Shown in pieces: positions 61,841-64,000 of a stretch of DNA of 64,000 nt. Position 1 is the first letter of the stretch. Each line of letters starts with the position of its first letter. This stretch comes from VXPQ01 sp965248175 (lineage in GTDB: Bacteria; Bacteroidota; Rhodothermia; Rhodothermales; VXPQ01): positions 2,232,001-2,296,000 of the forward strand of contig OZ252093.1 of assembly GCA_965248175.1 (NCBI GenBank). The letters are read 5' to 3'. The notes under the pieces were generated by a model. The model was not told the DNA's origin. It saw only the letters and a program-made list of their open reading frames with translations, and did not search any database. Position numbers and translations under genes: made by a program.

Positions 61841-64000
61841 CTATTCTCTTGCCACTTCTTTTTCCTGTTTCCCGTCAAGGCTCGAGGAAGCAATGTCTTT
61901 GTTTTCTTCTCCGTCATTCAGCGGCGCCTCGGCAACATCCACATCCGACTGCCCGGCCTTCGATGTTTTGTTTTTCCTTATGCTGAACGATAGCGCATCA
62001 GTGTCTTTCTTGTCTGTCGCAGTGATACTGATGGCATCGCCTTCTCCCAGGTTCTTGCCAAGAATATGATCGGCCAGCGGGTCCTCGATATATTTCTGGA
62101 TCGAACGCCGCAATGGGCGGGCGCCGAACTTCACATCAAACCCTTTCCGAACGAGAAATTCCTTGACCGACTTTGTGATATCCACTTTGATCCCGAGTCC
62201 TCTAACCCGATCAAGCAACTCGTCCGCCATGATGTCGATGATAAGGAAGATGTGTTTTTTCTCAAGCGAATGGAAAACGATCACATCGTCCACCCGGTTC
62301 AGAAACTCGGGGTTGAATACTCGCTTCAGAGCATCTTCCACCGTACTCTTCATAGTCTGGTAATTAAACGTCTCTTCCGATTGGGAGAAGCCAATACCCT
62401 TTCCAATGTTCTTTATGTCCCGAGCTCCGATGTTCGATGTCATAATGATAATCGTATTCCGGAAATCGACACGGTGGCCAAGCCCATCTGTGAGTACACC
62501 GTCATCAAGCACCTGTAGCAAGATGTTGAGTACGTCCTGGTGCGCCTTTTCAATCTCATCAAGAAGAACAACGGAATACGGCTTGCGGCGGACTTTTTCC
62601 GTCAGTTGCCCGCCTTCTTCATAGCCAACATATCCAGGAGGCGCACCGACCAGCCGGCTGACAGAGAATTTTTCCATGTATTCGGACATGTCGATACGTA
62701 TCAACGCTTCGTCCGAATCGAAGAGATACTGCGTAAGTACTTTGGCCAATTCGGTCTTCCCAACGCCGGTCGGCCCGAGAAAAATAAACGAGCCGATAGG
62801 CCGGCCGGGGTCTTTGAGACCTGCCCGGGTGCGACGTATGGCGCTCGACAGTTTCCGAATGGGCTCGTCCTGTCCGATCACACGCTTCATAAGCGCATCG
62901 TCCATGCTGACAAGCTTCTTCTGCTCGAGCTGGGAAATTTTATCGACCGGAATACCTGTCATCATGGCCACGACCTGAGAGATATTCTCTTCGGTCACGT
63001 CATGCACTTCCGCCTCGGCCTTGCGCTCCCATACCTGCTTGGCTTCTTCGAGCTCGCTATCGATTTTCTTTTCCTTGTCGCGCAACCGAGCCGCCTCCTC
63101 AAAACGCTGGCTCTTGACGACACTGTTCTTTTTCTTCCTGACAGCTTCAATTTCTTCTTCGAGGCGAACAATATCCTCCGGTACGCGGATATTCGCGAGG
63201 TGGACACGCGCACCTGCCTCATCCATCACATCAATGGCTTTGTCGGGCAGAAAGCGGTCTGTGATGTAGCGGTCGCTGAGATTCACCGCAAGAAGGAGGG
63301 CTTCATCCGAATAAAGGACGTTGTGATGCTCCTCGTAGCGGCTCTTGATGTTGCGAAGGATTTCGATCGTTTCGTCGGTTGTGGAAGGATCCACAATGAT
63401 TTTCTGGAAACGTCGATCAAGCGCGCCGTCCTTTTCGATATATTGCCGGTATTCGTCGAGCGTCGTAGCACCGATACATTGAATTTCACCCCGGGCAAGC
63501 GCCGGTTTGAGCATATTCGATGCATCAAGACTGCCGGAAGCCCCGCCTGCGCCAACAATCGTGTGCAGCTCATCGATAAAAAGAATGACTTCCGGGCTCT
63601 TTTCGAGCTCGTTCATCACCGCCTTCATCCGCTCTTCAAACTGCCCCCTGTATTTGGTGCCGGCAACAAGCGCAGCCAAATCAAGCGTCACAATGCGTTT
63701 GTTATGGAGCACACGGCTGACCTTGCGCTGAACAATACGTATGGCAAGCCCTTCGGCAATAGCCGTTTTGCCAACACCTGGTTCACCGATCAGCACGGGA
63801 TTATTCTTCTTGCGACGGCTGAGCACCTGTGCAACACGCTCAATCTCTTTTTCTCTGCCCACGATCGGGTCCAACTTGGACTCTTCGCCCAGCCTCGTCA
63901 GATCCCTGCCAAAATTGTCCAGCACCGGCGTTTTACTTTTTTCCATCTTGCGTTGCGCTTTTCCGTGTCCTTCAGGCAGCGAAGGCTCCGCACCACCACC
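61841..64000 (-). CDS. clpC: ATP-dependent Clp protease ATP-binding subunit ClpC (5' end outside window)
   Basis: The frame remains open from the stop at 61841 to the right edge, including 18 codons before the first Met at 63946. The true start and the N-terminal Clp-N repeats therefore lie outside. Visible are AAA domain 1 (Walker A GEPGVGKT; Walker B VILFIDELH), a UVR/middle coiled coil (RFEEAARLRDKEKKI), AAA domain 2 (GPTGVGKTELAK), and the FNPEFLNRVDD sensor. The UVR-type middle domain identifies ClpC rather than ClpB. The C-terminal 70 residues are an acidic/basic low-complexity extension not typical of the core family. Confidence 0.94.
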   Translation of the reverse strand, partial: GGGAEPSLPEGHGKAQRKMEKSKTPVLDNFGRDLTRLGEESKLDPIVGREKEIERVAQVLSRRKKNNPVLIGEPGVGKTAIAEGLAIRIVQRKVSRVLHNKRIVTLDLAALVAGTKYRGQFEERMKAVMNELEKSPEVILFIDELHTIVGAGGASGSLDASNMLKPALARGEIQCIGATTLDEYRQYIEKDGALDRRFQKIIVDPSTTDETIEILRNIKSRYEEHHNVLYSDEALLLAVNLSDRYITDRFLPDKAIDVMDEAGARVHLANIRVPEDIVRLEEEIEAVRKKKNSVVKSQRFEEAARLRDKEKKIDSELEEAKQVWERKAEAEVHDVTEENISQVVAMMTGIPVDKISQLEQKKLVSMDDALMKRVIGQDEPIRKLSSAIRRTRAGLKDPGRPIGSFIFLGPTGVGKTELAKVLTQYLFDSDEALIRIDMSEYMEKFSVSRLVGAPPGYVGYEEGGQLTEKVRRKPYSVVLLDEIEKAHQDVLNILLQVLDDGVLTDGLGHRVDFRNTIIIMTSNIGARDIKNIGKGIGFSQSEETFNYQTMKSTVEDALKRVFNPEFLNRVDDVIVFHSLEKKHIFLIIDIMADELLDRVRGLGIKVDITKSVKEFLVRKGFDVKFGARPLRRSIQKYIEDPLADHILGKNLGEGDAISITATDKKDTDALSFSIRKNKTSKAGQSDVDVAEAPLNDGEENKDIASSSLDGKQEKEVARE

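Overview
The window looks like a chromosomal segment from a GC-rich, Gram-negative member of the Bacteroidota/Rhodothermota (FCB) lineage. The evidence is: a secreted adhesin ending in a type IX secretion (T9SS) sorting domain; a GWxTD-domain protein; a signal peptidase I with the long insertion usual in Bacteroidota; an isoleucyl-tRNA synthetase of the long bacterial type 2; and a DksA/TraR-like protein with a degenerate zinc finger. A Rhodothermota (Rhodothermus/Salinibacter-like) assignment is my inference from gene content and base composition and was not tested against a database. No rRNA operon, prophage or CRISPR array is visible.

Layout: 1-4641 (minus) is a multidomain cell-surface protein of more than 1,547 residues with four almost identical 312-bp tandem repeats. 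4701-6281 is a small plastic spot. It holds an IS1595-family insertion sequence with recognisable inverted repeats and an 8-bp target duplication, an AT-rich stretch with a short direct repeat, a decayed IS3-family fragment, and an initiator tRNA gene with its promoter and terminator. From 6506 onward the window is ordinary, densely packed chromosome.

6506-14543 (plus) holds a DUF2461 protein, a TonB-like protein, a membrane protein, DUF1015 plus serC (serine biosynthesis), and the three-gene proton-translocating transhydrogenase pntAA-pntAB-pntB. 14586-17026 (minus) is a two-gene N-acetylneuraminate lyase and sodium symporter unit. 17061-21155 reproduces the divergent tesA / ybbA-ybbP arrangement known from Escherichia coli. 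21195-31935 (plus) is a housekeeping run: PLP-binding protein, DivIVA-like protein, purine nucleoside phosphorylase, ileS, DksA-like, lspA, lepA, an unrecognised secreted protein and lepB. 31897-34515 (minus) encodes an L,D-transpeptidase, a potassium channel and a small conserved protein; a short-chain dehydrogenase diverges from it.

35460-36524 (minus) is a protein with a YjbQ/UPF0047-like N-terminal half joined to a C-terminal half I do not recognise. 36677-39065 (minus) is a dTDP-sugar cluster (rmlB, rmlA, rmlC-like). 39182-44639 (plus) is polA, with unusual active-site residues, followed by a translationally coupled pair of M16 peptidases. 44690-46031 (minus) holds a PspC-domain protein and 5-formyltetrahydrofolate cyclo-ligase. 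46239-54392 (plus) is a translation and secretion cluster: ffh, rpsP, rimM, trmD, rplS, smpB, tyrS and a GWxTD protein. 54474-64000 (minus) runs clpC (5' end outside the window), tyrA, gcvT, comB, ftsK, purK, purE.

I found no clear-cut new defence or mobile system. The best leads are the YjbQ-like fusion protein, the polA active-site variants, the homogenised adhesin repeats next to a fresh-looking IS insertion, and the unknown secreted protein between lepA and lepB.
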